Assembly (NCBI GenBank): GCA_013416395.1
Contig: JACCEP010000001.1
Location: 62,001 to 126,000 of the forward strand
Direction of reading: 5' to 3'
From: Alcaligenaceae bacterium
Lineage (GTDB): Bacteria > Pseudomonadota > Gammaproteobacteria > Burkholderiales > Burkholderiaceae_B
Length of the DNA stretch: 64,000 nt
Part shown: in pieces, positions 29,130 to 38,010 of the stretch
Numbering within the stretch: position 1 is the stretch's first letter
Layout: every line of letters starts with the position of its first letter
Program-made: the position numbers and the translations under genes
The notes under the pieces: generated by a model
Databases searched by the model: none
What the model was told of the DNA's origin: nothing
Seen by the model: the letters and a program-made list of their open reading frames with translations, nothing else

Positions 29130-30632
29130 TTAATCATCACCAAACTTAATGCCCTGCGCCAGGGGTAGTTCGCGCGAATAGTTAATGGTGTTGGTGGCAC
29201 GCCGCATGTAGACCTTCCAGGCGTCAGAGCCAGACTCACGGCCGCCGCCGGTTTCTTTCTCGCCACCAAATGCGCCACCGACTTCAGCGCCCGAGGTGCC
29301 GATGTTGACGTTGGCAATACCGCAGTCAGAACCAGCCGCCGACGTAAACTGCTCAGCCTCGCGCAAATCAGTAGTAAAGATGGCCGAGGACAGCCCTTGA
29401 GGCACGTCGTTATGCATGGCAATGGCGTCTTCAAATGACTCGTAGCGCATGACGTACAAAATGGGAGCAAAGGTTTCGCTGCATACGACGTCGGTTTGGC
29501 CGGGCATTTCGACCAGCGCGGGCTTTACATAAAACGCGTCGGGATACTGATCGGCCAGCTGGCGCTCGCCACCATATATCGTACCGCCTTGCGCACGAGC
29601 CTGTTCAAGTGCAGCCTGCATGGCTTCAAACGAGGCGCGGTCAATAAGCGGGCCAACCAGCGTGTCGGCGTTTAGCGGATTGCCTATGCGCGCGCTGGCA
29701 TAGGCTTTTTTAAGCCGGGCGACGAGGTCGTCAGCCACGCTGGCGTGCACGATGAGGCGGCGCGTGCTGGTGCAGCGCTGCCCCGCTGTGCCGACGGCAC
29801 CAAAAAGAATACCGCGTGCGGCCATGTCAAGATCTGCCGAAGGGGTGACGATAATGGCGTTATTGCCGCCCAGTTCAAGCAGGCTGCGGCCAAAGCGCTC
29901 GGCGACACGGGGGCCAACTTGCCGGCCCATGCGCGTGGAGCCCGTTGCCGACACCAGCGCGACGCGCGTGTCTTCAACCAGGGCTTCACCCACCTCTCGA
30001 CCGCCCACCAGTACATGCAACAGGCCTTCAGGCGCATCGCCAAACTTATCGAGCGCGCGTTTGAACAGCGCCTCGCAGGCAAGCGCGGTAAGCGGTGATT
30101 TTTCGGATGGTTTCCAGACAATGGGGTCGCCACACACCAATGCCAGGGCGGTATTCCATGACCACACCGCCACAGGGAAGTTAAACGCCGAAATAACCCC
30201 CACCACACCCAGCGGATGCCAGGTTTCCATCATGCGGTGACCAGGTCTTTCTGATGCAATCGTAAGGCCGTAGAGTTGGCGCGAAAGACCAACGGCAAAA
30301 TCACAGATATCGATCATTTCTTGCACTTCGCCCGCACCTTCGGCCAGAATTTTGCCGGCTTCGACCGACACCAGCTTGCCCAGCGACTCTTTATGCGTGC
30401 GCAGCTCTTCGCCAAGCAGCCGTACAAGCTCGCCACGCCGGGGCGCGGGCACCTGGCGCCAGGCCTCGAACGCCTTATGGGCGGAGGCAATGGCATCGCG
30501 TGTTTGCTGGGCAGAATGTTGGTGAAGCTGAGCAATAACTGCGCCATCTATGGGCGAATGCACTGCCAACGAGCCCCCCTTGAGCGTTGCGCTGTCCACA
30601 CCCAGAGCGTGAAGCAGTTGATTGGTATCCAT
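29130..30632 (-). CDS. ALDH7-family aldehyde dehydrogenase (aminoadipate-semialdehyde/piperideine-6-carboxylate type)
   Basis: 500 residues from ATG 30632 with GGGGA upstream; the open frame continues further but without homology. Catalytic C287 in GQRCTSTRR, E253 in LELGGNNA and N151 in FNFP are present. The sequence (NIGTSGAEVGGAFGGEKETG) fits the ALDH7/antiquitin group, whose bacterial members (AmaB/Pcd) oxidise L-2-aminoadipate 6-semialdehyde in lysine breakdown. It is divergent from a DAO-family oxidoreductase gene, which recalls the amaA-amaB pair, but substrate is inferred. Confidence 0.88.
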   Translation of the reverse strand: MDTNQLLHALGVDSATLKGGSLAVHSPIDGAVIAQLHQHSAQQTRDAIASAHKAFEAWRQVPAPRRGELVRLLGEELRTHKESLGKLVSVEAGKILAEGAGEVQEMIDICDFAVGLSRQLYGLTIASERPGHRMMETWHPLGVVGVISAFNFPVAVWSWNTALALVCGDPIVWKPSEKSPLTALACEALFKRALDKFGDAPEGLLHVLVGGREVGEALVEDTRVALVSATGSTRMGRQVGPRVAERFGRSLLELGGNNAIIVTPSADLDMAARGILFGAVGTAGQRCTSTRRLIVHASVADDLVARLKKAYASARIGNPLNADTLVGPLIDRASFEAMQAALEQARAQGGTIYGGERQLADQYPDAFYVKPALVEMPGQTDVVCSETFAPILYVMRYESFEDAIAMHNDVPQGLSSAIFTTDLREAEQFTSAAGSDCGIANVNIGTSGAEVGGAFGGEKETGGGRESGSDAWKVYMRRATNTINYSRELPLAQGIKFGDD

Positions 30633-30865
30633 GGTTTTGTCCCCAAGAAAGTGGGCGCCCGGCCACACTGCGTGCCGCGCGCTATTTAGCCGAAAGCCAG
30701 CATAGCACACAGATATTTCCGATAGGAAATTATTTGTCTTAAGGGAAAACACCAAGTCGATACGCGAAATTTTCTGGAACAATAGGCGGCACGTTGCCAT
30801 AAACAAAACACCGCCAAGAGCCATTGCAACGCCCGTGCACAAACGCGCAACAGGAGACAAGCAGT

Positions 30866-32047
30866 ATGCAGAACAGCCGATATGATGTGGTCATAGCAGG
30901 AGGCGCGGCGGTCGGCAGCGCCGCTGCCTATTTTTTGACTGCAGACAGCGGTTTCAAGGGCACGGTGCTGGTGGTAGAGCCCGACCCAAGCTATCAGCAC
31001 TGCGCTACCGCACTTTCGGCAGCATCCATACGTCATCAGTTCTCCACTCCCGAAAACATTCGCATGTCGTTATTTGGCACGGCATTCTTGAGGCAGTTTG
31101 GCTCGCGCCTGGCCGTCAATGGTGAGCAACCTGATCCGGCTTTTCACGAAGGCGGCTACCTGTTTCTCGCCACGAGTCAGGGCGCGGACACCCTGCGCGA
31201 GAACCACACCACGCAACTTGCAGAGGGGGCCGATATCGCCCTGATGGATGCGGCAGAACTTGCCAGCCGCTATCCGTGGATGAACACTGACAACCTCGCC
31301 GCAGGTGCGCTGGGTCTGTCGGGTGAAGGCTGGCTGGACGCCTACGGCATGATGCAGGGGTTCAGAAAAAAAGCCATCGCCCAGGGGGCAACCTATATTC
31401 AGGACAAAGTAACAGGCCTGAAGCGTGATGGTCACCGCATCGTGGGTGTAGAGCTGGCCAGCGGCAGCACGGTTGCCTGCGGTGCAGTCATCAACGCTGC
31501 CGGCACCGGTGCGGCCACACTGGCCAGAGCCGCCGGCATTCAATTGCCGGTCGAGCCCCGTAAGCGCAGCGTTTTTTATTTTTCGAGCCCGGCAACGCTC
31601 GCTAACTGCCCCATGGTTATTGACCCCAGTGGCGCGTACTTCAGGCCCGAAGGCCAGGGTTATATCGCTGGCATCGCACCTTCTGAAGACAATGACCCAT
31701 GGTGTGAAGACTTTGAGGTGCAACACGAGCTGTTCGACGACGTGCTGTGGCCACTGCTTGCCGATAGAGTGCCTGCATTTGAGGCCTTGCGTTGCATACG
31801 TAGCTGGGCCGGCCATTACGACATGAACATCATCGACCAGAACGTCATTCTGGGCCCCCACCCCGACGTCGACAACGTGTATTTTGCCAATGGTTTCAGT
31901 GGCCACGGCATGCAGCAGTCGCCAGCCGTAGGCCGGGCACTGGCTGAGCTGATCACACATGGCCAGTACCAGACGCTCGATCTGAGCCGCATGGGATGGG
32001 CCCGCATTCTGGAAAACAGACCAATTATCGAAAAAAACGTTGTGTAG
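30866..32047 (+). CDS. DAO-family FAD-dependent oxidoreductase
   Basis: 393 residues from ATG 30866 (AGGAG upstream). N-terminal Rossmann motif VIAGGAAVGSAAAYFL (9-24) and C-terminal FANGFSGHGMQQSPAVGRAL are those of D-amino-acid-oxidase/sarcosine-oxidase-like flavoenzymes (FOXRED1-like). It probably oxidises an amine or amino acid. Starts a long same-strand array with the Liv transporter 109 bases downstream, and is divergent from the ALDH7 gene, which may use its product. Exact substrate unknown. Confidence 0.82.
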   Translation: MQNSRYDVVIAGGAAVGSAAAYFLTADSGFKGTVLVVEPDPSYQHCATALSAASIRHQFSTPENIRMSLFGTAFLRQFGSRLAVNGEQPDPAFHEGGYLFLATSQGADTLRENHTTQLAEGADIALMDAAELASRYPWMNTDNLAAGALGLSGEGWLDAYGMMQGFRKKAIAQGATYIQDKVTGLKRDGHRIVGVELASGSTVACGAVINAAGTGAATLARAAGIQLPVEPRKRSVFYFSSPATLANCPMVIDPSGAYFRPEGQGYIAGIAPSEDNDPWCEDFEVQHELFDDVLWPLLADRVPAFEALRCIRSWAGHYDMNIIDQNVILGPHPDVDNVYFANGFSGHGMQQSPAVGRALAELITHGQYQTLDLSRMGWARILENRPIIEKNVV

Positions 32048-32156
32048 TTTGCAGGCCTGAAAAGGCCTTTAACCAAAAAGGATGGGTGCTTCAGACGGGC
32101 GCAGCCCGCAACAGCAGAGTATGCAACCCCAGCCAATAACATCAGGAGACACTACT

Positions 32157-33281
32157 ATGAAACATCACCTCAGACACTTTCTTGCCGTCACCGCGCTCGC
32201 CAGCGCGCTGCCTTTTGCTGCACACGCCGCAGATGTGGTGAAGATAGGCGTTGCAGGGCCATTCACCGGTGCCAACGCTGCATTTGGAGAGCAGCTGTGG
32301 ATAGGCGCTACGGGTGCGGCCGATGCCATCAATAGCAAAGGAGGTATTAACGGCAAGAAGATCGAACTGATCAAGGCAGACGACGCTTGCGAACCCAAGC
32401 AGGCCGTGGCTGTAGCCAACCGGCTGGTTGATCAGGACAAGGTAGCCGCCGTTGTCGGGCACTTTTGTTCATCAAGCACCATCCCCGCCTCAGAGATCTA
32501 CGATGACGCTGACATTCTCTCCATGGCAACCGGGTCAACCAACCCCGAGGTTACCGAGCGCGATCTGCCGACCGTAACCCGCATTTGCGGACGCGATGAC
32601 CAGCAAGCGCGGGTCGTGGCTGATTTTCTGGCCAAACATCTGAAAACAAAGCGCATTGCCGTCATTCACGACAAGGACACCTATGGTCGCGGTGTCGCCG
32701 ACGCAACCCGTGAAGAAGCCAAACGCCTGGGTGTTGAGACCGTGCTGTATGACGGCGTGACCCGGGGCGAACGTGACTTCAATGCGCTGGTAACCAAGAT
32801 CAAGGCGGCCGATGTGGATGCCGTGTTCTTTGGCGGCCTGTATGCCGAGGCCGGTACGCTGGCACGTCAGATTCGCGAACAGGGGCTGACCATACCGTAC
32901 GTATCGGATGATGGCATTGTTGATCCGGCATTCGTCACTGCTGCCGGCGGCAAGCAGTTCGCCAAAGACGTGTACATGTCGTTTCCCGCTGACCCACGCA
33001 AGCTTCCATCGAGCAAAGACATCGTGGCCAAGCTGACGCAAGAAGGCAAGAAAGCGGATGGGTTTGTTCTTTATGCCTACTCAGCCGTAGAGGCCGTGGC
33101 AGCAGCCCTGGCAGCCACCAACAGCACCAGCGGCACCGAACTGGCTGACTGGCTCAAGAAAAACAAGGTAGCGACCGTACTGGGTGACAAAGAGTGGGAT
33201 GACAAGGGCGACCTGACCGTTCCGAGCTATGTGATGTACCAGTGGGACGCCGACGGCAACTATGCCGAGTTTGCCTACTGA
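32157..33281 (+). CDS. Branched-chain amino acid-type ABC transporter substrate-binding protein
   Basis: 374 residues from ATG 32157 with AGGAG upstream. A signal peptide (about 24 residues, ending AAHA) is followed by a LivJ/LivK-type periplasmic fold: VKIGVAGPFTGANAAFGEQ, CEPKQAVAVANRLV and IHDKDTYGRGVADATREEAK. It binds the imported solute in the periplasm. Members of this family carry amino acids, amides, urea or aromatic compounds; the neighbouring 3-hydroxyanthranilate genes suggest an aminated aromatic or related amino acid. Confidence 0.9.
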   Translation: MKHHLRHFLAVTALASALPFAAHAADVVKIGVAGPFTGANAAFGEQLWIGATGAADAINSKGGINGKKIELIKADDACEPKQAVAVANRLVDQDKVAAVVGHFCSSSTIPASEIYDDADILSMATGSTNPEVTERDLPTVTRICGRDDQQARVVADFLAKHLKTKRIAVIHDKDTYGRGVADATREEAKRLGVETVLYDGVTRGERDFNALVTKIKAADVDAVFFGGLYAEAGTLARQIREQGLTIPYVSDDGIVDPAFVTAAGGKQFAKDVYMSFPADPRKLPSSKDIVAKLTQEGKKADGFVLYAYSAVEAVAAALAATNSTSGTELADWLKKNKVATVLGDKEWDDKGDLTVPSYVMYQWDADGNYAEFAY

Positions 33282-33362
33282 ACAACGCCGTAAGGCACGA
33301 AGGGCGATGACCGCGTGAGCGGCCTCGCCCCGGCAACCTGCTTTGAACAAAGAGGCGAATGA

Positions 33363-34280
33363 ATGGATGGCTACATTCTCGGCCAGCAGCTCATCAATGG
33401 CTTGACGCTGGGCTCTATCTACGGCCTGATCGCCATTGGCTACACCATGGTATACGGCATTATTGGCATGATTAATTTCGCCCATGGCGATGTGTACATG
33501 ATCAGTGCCTACGTAAGTGCCATTACCCTGGCCGTTGTTACGTTTTTTGGGCTGCACTCAGTGCCCGCCGCGCTGCTGGTGACACTGGTGATCACCATGG
33601 TGATTACCGGGCTTTACGGGTGGTCTATAGAGCGCACGGTGTACAGGCCTTTGCGTGGTACCAACCGGCTCGCGCCGCTGATTACCGCCATCGGGGTTTC
33701 ACTGGTGCTGCAGAACTATGTGCAGATTTCCCAAGGCCCGAATGTACAGGGCGTACCCACGCTGATAAATGGAAGCCTGCGCCTGGGCGATGCTGAGCAT
33801 TTTATTCAGATTAAATACATGAGCCTGATGATTATCGTGATCAGCCTGCTTGCCATGGCCCTGCTGACCTGGCTAATACACGGCACCAGCCTTGGGCGGC
33901 AGTGTCGTGCGACACAGCAAGACCGAAAAATGGCCACCATACTGGGCATCAACACGACACGCGTCATCTCGCTGGTGTTTGTCGTGGGCTCCGTCATGGC
34001 CGCCATTGCTGGCGTGCTGGTCACCATGAATTATGGCTCTTTCGATTTTTTTGTCGGCTTCATCATTGGCATCAAAGCCTTTAGCGCGGCCGTGCTCGGA
34101 GGCATTGGCTCGCTACCTGGCGCCATGCTGGGCGGCCTGCTGTTAGGTTCGCTTGAGTCACTGTTTTCAGGCTATGTCAGCAGTGACTATAAAGATGTGT
34201 TTTCTTTTTCGGTGCTGGTTCTTGTGCTGATTTTCAAACCCAGCGGCCTGCTCGGCCGACCCGCCGTAGAGAAGGTATGA
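33363..34280 (+). CDS. livH: Liv-type ABC transporter permease LivH
   Basis: 305 residues, about eight membrane helices. Typical LivH sequence: LGSIYGLIAIGYTMVYGIIG, INFAHGDVYM and GIKAFSAAVLGGIGSLPGAM. GAGG precedes the ATG. Forms the inner-membrane channel with LivM. 81 bases after the binding-protein gene and 1 base before livM. Confidence 0.92.
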   Translation: MDGYILGQQLINGLTLGSIYGLIAIGYTMVYGIIGMINFAHGDVYMISAYVSAITLAVVTFFGLHSVPAALLVTLVITMVITGLYGWSIERTVYRPLRGTNRLAPLITAIGVSLVLQNYVQISQGPNVQGVPTLINGSLRLGDAEHFIQIKYMSLMIIVISLLAMALLTWLIHGTSLGRQCRATQQDRKMATILGINTTRVISLVFVVGSVMAAIAGVLVTMNYGSFDFFVGFIIGIKAFSAAVLGGIGSLPGAMLGGLLLGSLESLFSGYVSSDYKDVFSFSVLVLVLIFKPSGLLGRPAVEKV

Positions 34281-34281
34281 C

Positions 34282-35805
34282 ATGACGACACTCGAGTCTA
34301 CCCAAACGCTGGACACGCCACAGGGGTTTGACACGCCCCGCATCGATATCATGCACTCGATTAAAGACGCACTCATTGCAGGCGTGCTGACAATGGTGGT
34401 GCTGGGCCCCATTACCAATCTGGTGCTGGATCAGTACGAGTTCGGGTTTGAACTGCTGCGCACTCCGCTTCTGGTCAACGGCATCATGCTGGGCGTTGTG
34501 GTGGCCATCGGACGGCTTGTTTTTTCACTGTTTTCCCAGACGAAGATCGGCCTGAACTTGCTGAATATGATGGGACGCAAGTCGGGTAAAGTACAGACCG
34601 AAAACAAAGGCTTTACGCTGAAGAACAAGCCTGGCGCGCTGCTGGGTCTAAGCGCTCTGCTCTGTGCAGTGCTGGCAGCGCTGGGCCTTACGGGTGTAAT
34701 GCATGTCGGCGCGGCCTTTGCTCTGGTGTTGCTGGTCGTTTTCATGTTGCTCAGCTACGGTGTGAGCATTCCGAAAACACCCGGCAAATTCAATATATGG
34801 CGGCATTTGACCCCACTGCTTTTTGTGGCGGGCTTTATTCTGCCTATTCTTTTGAATCAGTTAGGCGTGCTTCCAAGGGTGTGGGTCAGCAATCTGACGC
34901 TGGCGCTTATTTATGTATTGCTGGGGCTGGGCCTGAATATCGTCGTGGGCCTGGCCGGGCTGCTCGATCTGGGGTTTGTGGCATTTTATGCGGTAGGTGC
35001 GTATTTTCTGGCGCTGGGTGCTCAGTATCTTGACATTGGCTTCTGGACGGCACTGGTTTGCGCTCCCCTGCTGGCGGCAATTTGCGGCGCGATACTGGGG
35101 TTTCCGGTACTGCGCATGCATGGCGACTACCTGGCCATTGTGACCCTGGGCTTCGGAGAAATTATCAGGCTGGTGCTAACCAACTGGATCGATTTTACCG
35201 GTGGCCCCAACGGCGCCTCGGCGCCCGCCCCCACGCTTTTTGGGCTCGCCTTCAGCCGACGGGGCAGCGAAGGCAACCCGCCTTTTCATGAGTTCTTCAA
35301 TATTTCATACAGCCGCGACTACGAAGCCTTGTTTATCTATCTGACGCTGTTCGTGGTGGTGGTGATTATGCTGCGGCTGTTCAACCGCTTGCGCCACATG
35401 CCTATTGGCCGTTCATGGGAAGCCTTACGCGAAGACGAGATTGCGTGCCGCTCACTGGGCATTAACCATGTGACGGTCAAGCTCTCGGCATTCATGATGG
35501 GAGCAATGACGGGCGGTATTGCCGGCGTATTTTTCGCAAGTTATCAGGGCTTCATCAACCCGTCTTCTTTCAACTTTTTTGAATCCGTGCTGATTCTCTG
35601 CATTGTGGTGCTGGGCGGTATGGGCTCCACACTGGGCATTATTATCGCCGCGCTGGCGCTGACGCTTCTGCCAGAACTGATGCGCGATTTTGCCGATTAC
35701 CGCGTGCTGATGTTTGGGGTATTAATGATCATTATGATGATCTGGCGACCACATGGCCTGATCCGGCCCAAACGCCCCGTATTTTCAAGAGGGAAACCGT
35801 CATGA
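34282..35805 (+). CDS. livM: Liv-type ABC transporter permease LivM, long form
   Basis: 507 residues, clearly longer than many LivM proteins. The permease core begins near 190 (GLGLNIVVGLAGLLDLGFVAF, ITLGFGEIIRL-type segment, GAMTGGIAGVFFASYQGFI). The first 190 residues add about four hydrophobic helices and a charged loop (KSGKVQTENKGFTLKNKPG). Partner of LivH. Overlaps livG by 4 bases. Confidence 0.9.
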   Translation: MTTLESTQTLDTPQGFDTPRIDIMHSIKDALIAGVLTMVVLGPITNLVLDQYEFGFELLRTPLLVNGIMLGVVVAIGRLVFSLFSQTKIGLNLLNMMGRKSGKVQTENKGFTLKNKPGALLGLSALLCAVLAALGLTGVMHVGAAFALVLLVVFMLLSYGVSIPKTPGKFNIWRHLTPLLFVAGFILPILLNQLGVLPRVWVSNLTLALIYVLLGLGLNIVVGLAGLLDLGFVAFYAVGAYFLALGAQYLDIGFWTALVCAPLLAAICGAILGFPVLRMHGDYLAIVTLGFGEIIRLVLTNWIDFTGGPNGASAPAPTLFGLAFSRRGSEGNPPFHEFFNISYSRDYEALFIYLTLFVVVVIMLRLFNRLRHMPIGRSWEALREDEIACRSLGINHVTVKLSAFMMGAMTGGIAGVFFASYQGFINPSSFNFFESVLILCIVVLGGMGSTLGIIIAALALTLLPELMRDFADYRVLMFGVLMIIMMIWRPHGLIRPKRPVFSRGKPS

Positions 35806-36620
35806 GCGCACCGGCCTTATTGCAGGTAAAGGATTTGACGCAACGGTTTGGCGGCATTATTGCCAACGATCACATCAACTTTGAGGTAGCACAGGGGTCG
35901 ATCACGGCACTCATAGGGCCAAATGGCGCGGGCAAAACAACGGTGTTCAACTGCGTCACGGGGTTTTACCGTGCTTCGGAGGGCGAGATCTTCTTTCGCG
36001 ATGGCGATAAACAGCTTGAAGTGGGTAAGCTGCTGGACCGGCCATTTATCGGCGGGTCTCATCTGGTGGCTCGTGCAGGCATCGCTCGAACCTTCCAGAA
36101 TATCAGGCTGTTCAAGGAGATGACGGTTGTAGAAAACCTGCTGGTGGCCCAGCATCGGCGCATGGACGGCAATTTGCTGCGCGGCATGATTGCCAGCCCG
36201 CATTTTATGCAGCGTGAAAACCATGCGCTAAATGAAGCTTACCGCTGGCTCGACGTGATGGACTTGCAGGCAGAAGCCAACAGGTTGGCAGGGGAGCTTT
36301 CATATGGGCGCCAGCGCCGCCTGGAAATTGCCCGCGCCATGTGCACAGCACCTAAGCTGATCTGCCTGGATGAGCCTGCCGCCGGCCTTAACCCCAGCGA
36401 AACCGAGCTGCTGTCTGATCTCATTTTAGAACTGCGCGCGCATCATGACGTTACGGTGCTGCTAATCGAACATGATATGGGTCTGGTCATGGACATCTCA
36501 GATCATGTGGTTGTGCTCGACCATGGCCAGGTCATTGCTCGTGGTGACCCCGACACCGTACGCAACTCACCTGAGGTCATCACGGCCTATCTGGGTGCCG
36601 ACATCGAAGAGGTCTTATGA
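35802..36620 (+). CDS. livG: Liv-type ABC transporter ATP-binding protein LivG
   Basis: 272 residues. Walker A GPNGAGKTT at 39-47, signature LSYGRQRRLEIARAM, Walker B LICLDEPAAGLNP and the C-terminal GADIEEVL. One of two ATPases driving the importer. ATGA overlaps with both livM and livF. Confidence 0.94.
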   Translation: MSAPALLQVKDLTQRFGGIIANDHINFEVAQGSITALIGPNGAGKTTVFNCVTGFYRASEGEIFFRDGDKQLEVGKLLDRPFIGGSHLVARAGIARTFQNIRLFKEMTVVENLLVAQHRRMDGNLLRGMIASPHFMQRENHALNEAYRWLDVMDLQAEANRLAGELSYGRQRRLEIARAMCTAPKLICLDEPAAGLNPSETELLSDLILELRAHHDVTVLLIEHDMGLVMDISDHVVVLDHGQVIARGDPDTVRNSPEVITAYLGADIEEVL

Positions 36621-37345
36621 CGCAAGCCGTACTCGAACTGAAAAACGTAAACTCAGGCTATGGATCTATTCAGGTTTTGCATGACGTAAACCTGCATATC
36701 AACAAAGGCGAAGTGGTGTCGCTGATCGGCGCCAACGGCGCTGGCAAGAGCACATTGCTCATGACTATTTTCGGCAACCCCAAGGCCTGGTCAGGGTCGA
36801 TCTTGTACAATGGCCACGACCTGACGAGCCTGCCGCCGCACGATATTGCCCGGCAAGGCATAGCCCAGGTTCCCGAGGGCCGGCATATTTTTCCCTCTAT
36901 GTCGGTAGAAGAAAACATCGTTATCGGCACCCTGCCCGTAGGCATGAAACACGTGGACGAAGACCGGCAGGCCATGTTCGATATGTTCCCGCGACTCAAA
37001 GAACGGCGTAATCAGCGCGCCGGTACACTTTCAGGCGGCGAACAGCAGATGCTGGCCATTGCGCGGGCACTCATGGGCCGGCCCGACACCATTTTGCTCG
37101 ATGAACCCAGCCTTGGGCTGGCGCCGTTGGTGGCACGGCAAATTCTCCAGACACTCAAAGAAATTGCTGGTTTGGGCAAAACGATTTTTCTGGTGGAGCA
37201 GAATGCACACCACGCCCTGCGCATGGCCGACCGGGGGTACGTGCTGGTCAATGGGCACATCACGCTTACGGGCACAGGCGCGGCACTTCTTGACGACCCG
37301 CACGTGCGGGAAGCCTATCTGGGCAAGAAGAAGGCAGCCGCCTGA
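36617..37345 (+). CDS. livF: Liv-type ABC transporter ATP-binding protein LivF
   Basis: 242 residues. Walker A GANGAGKST at 38-46, QVPEGRHIFPSMSVEEN typical of LivF, signature LSGGEQQMLAIARALM and Walker B LLDEPSLGLAP. Last transporter gene of the array; the regulator gene starts 31 bases later. Confidence 0.94.
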   Translation: MTQAVLELKNVNSGYGSIQVLHDVNLHINKGEVVSLIGANGAGKSTLLMTIFGNPKAWSGSILYNGHDLTSLPPHDIARQGIAQVPEGRHIFPSMSVEENIVIGTLPVGMKHVDEDRQAMFDMFPRLKERRNQRAGTLSGGEQQMLAIARALMGRPDTILLDEPSLGLAPLVARQILQTLKEIAGLGKTIFLVEQNAHHALRMADRGYVLVNGHITLTGTGAALLDDPHVREAYLGKKKAAA

Positions 37346-37376
37346 CCACAATCGCATTTTTTATGGAAACCCGACC

Positions 37377-37988
37377 GTGAATGAAACGGCCTTACAACAA
37401 AGTGAATCAGCGCTCGCCGACCGCCTGAAAATGCTGCGCGTTCAGCGCGGCTGGACGCAAGGGCAGGTTAGCAAGGCCAGCGGCATTGCCACCTCTACGC
37501 TTTCAAAAATTGAAAACGGCCTGATGTCGCCCACCTACGATGTGCTGCTAAAGCTGGCACACGGCTTGGGCGTCGATGTCGCCGAGCTGTTTGCACCGGC
37601 TCAGGCGCATATGGGTGCGGGGCGACGCAGCGTGGAGCGCAAAGGCCACGGTGAGGTTCATAAAACCCCTTTGTATCACCATCGCCTGCTCTGTTCACAG
37701 CTTTCGCATAAGCGCATGATGCCTTTCTTTACACGCATCAAGGCCCACCAGATCGGGGAAAACGAAGGCTGGAGTCACCATGAGGGTGAAGAGTTTGTTT
37801 ACGTGCTCAGCGGTGTCATTGAGCTGCACACTGAGTACTATGCGCCCGCCGTTCTTGAGGCTGGCGATTGCTTTTATATCGACAGTCGCATGCGTCACCG
37901 CGTTATCAACCGTAGCGATGACGATGCCGAAGTGATTTGGGTCAGCACCAAGCCCGATGTCCACGAGCACAGTCAGTCAGCAACCTGA
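37377..37988 (+). CDS. XRE-family regulator with C-terminal cupin sensor
   Basis: 203 residues from GTG 37377 (a short GGAA lies upstream; the frame reads back into livF without homology). N-terminal helix-turn-helix (about 17-70): RLKMLRVQRGWTQGQVSKAS then TSTLSKIENGLMSPTYDVLL. C-terminal cupin (about 105-195): ENEGWSHHEGEEFVYVLSGV and LEAGDCFYIDSRMRHRVIN. Such proteins sense small ligands in the cupin and regulate adjacent catabolic or transport genes. Its place between transporter and enzymes suggests it controls this array. Confidence 0.9.
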   Translation: MNETALQQSESALADRLKMLRVQRGWTQGQVSKASGIATSTLSKIENGLMSPTYDVLLKLAHGLGVDVAELFAPAQAHMGAGRRSVERKGHGEVHKTPLYHHRLLCSQLSHKRMMPFFTRIKAHQIGENEGWSHHEGEEFVYVLSGVIELHTEYYAPAVLEAGDCFYIDSRMRHRVINRSDDDAEVIWVSTKPDVHEHSQSAT

Positions 37989-38010
37989 TCAGCCAGCCTG
38001 ATCCTTTTTC

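Noticed and set aside
31070-31960. Minus-strand open frame opposite the DAO oxidoreductase
   Set aside because: Composition is that of a reverse-complement shadow; the plus-strand gene is clear.
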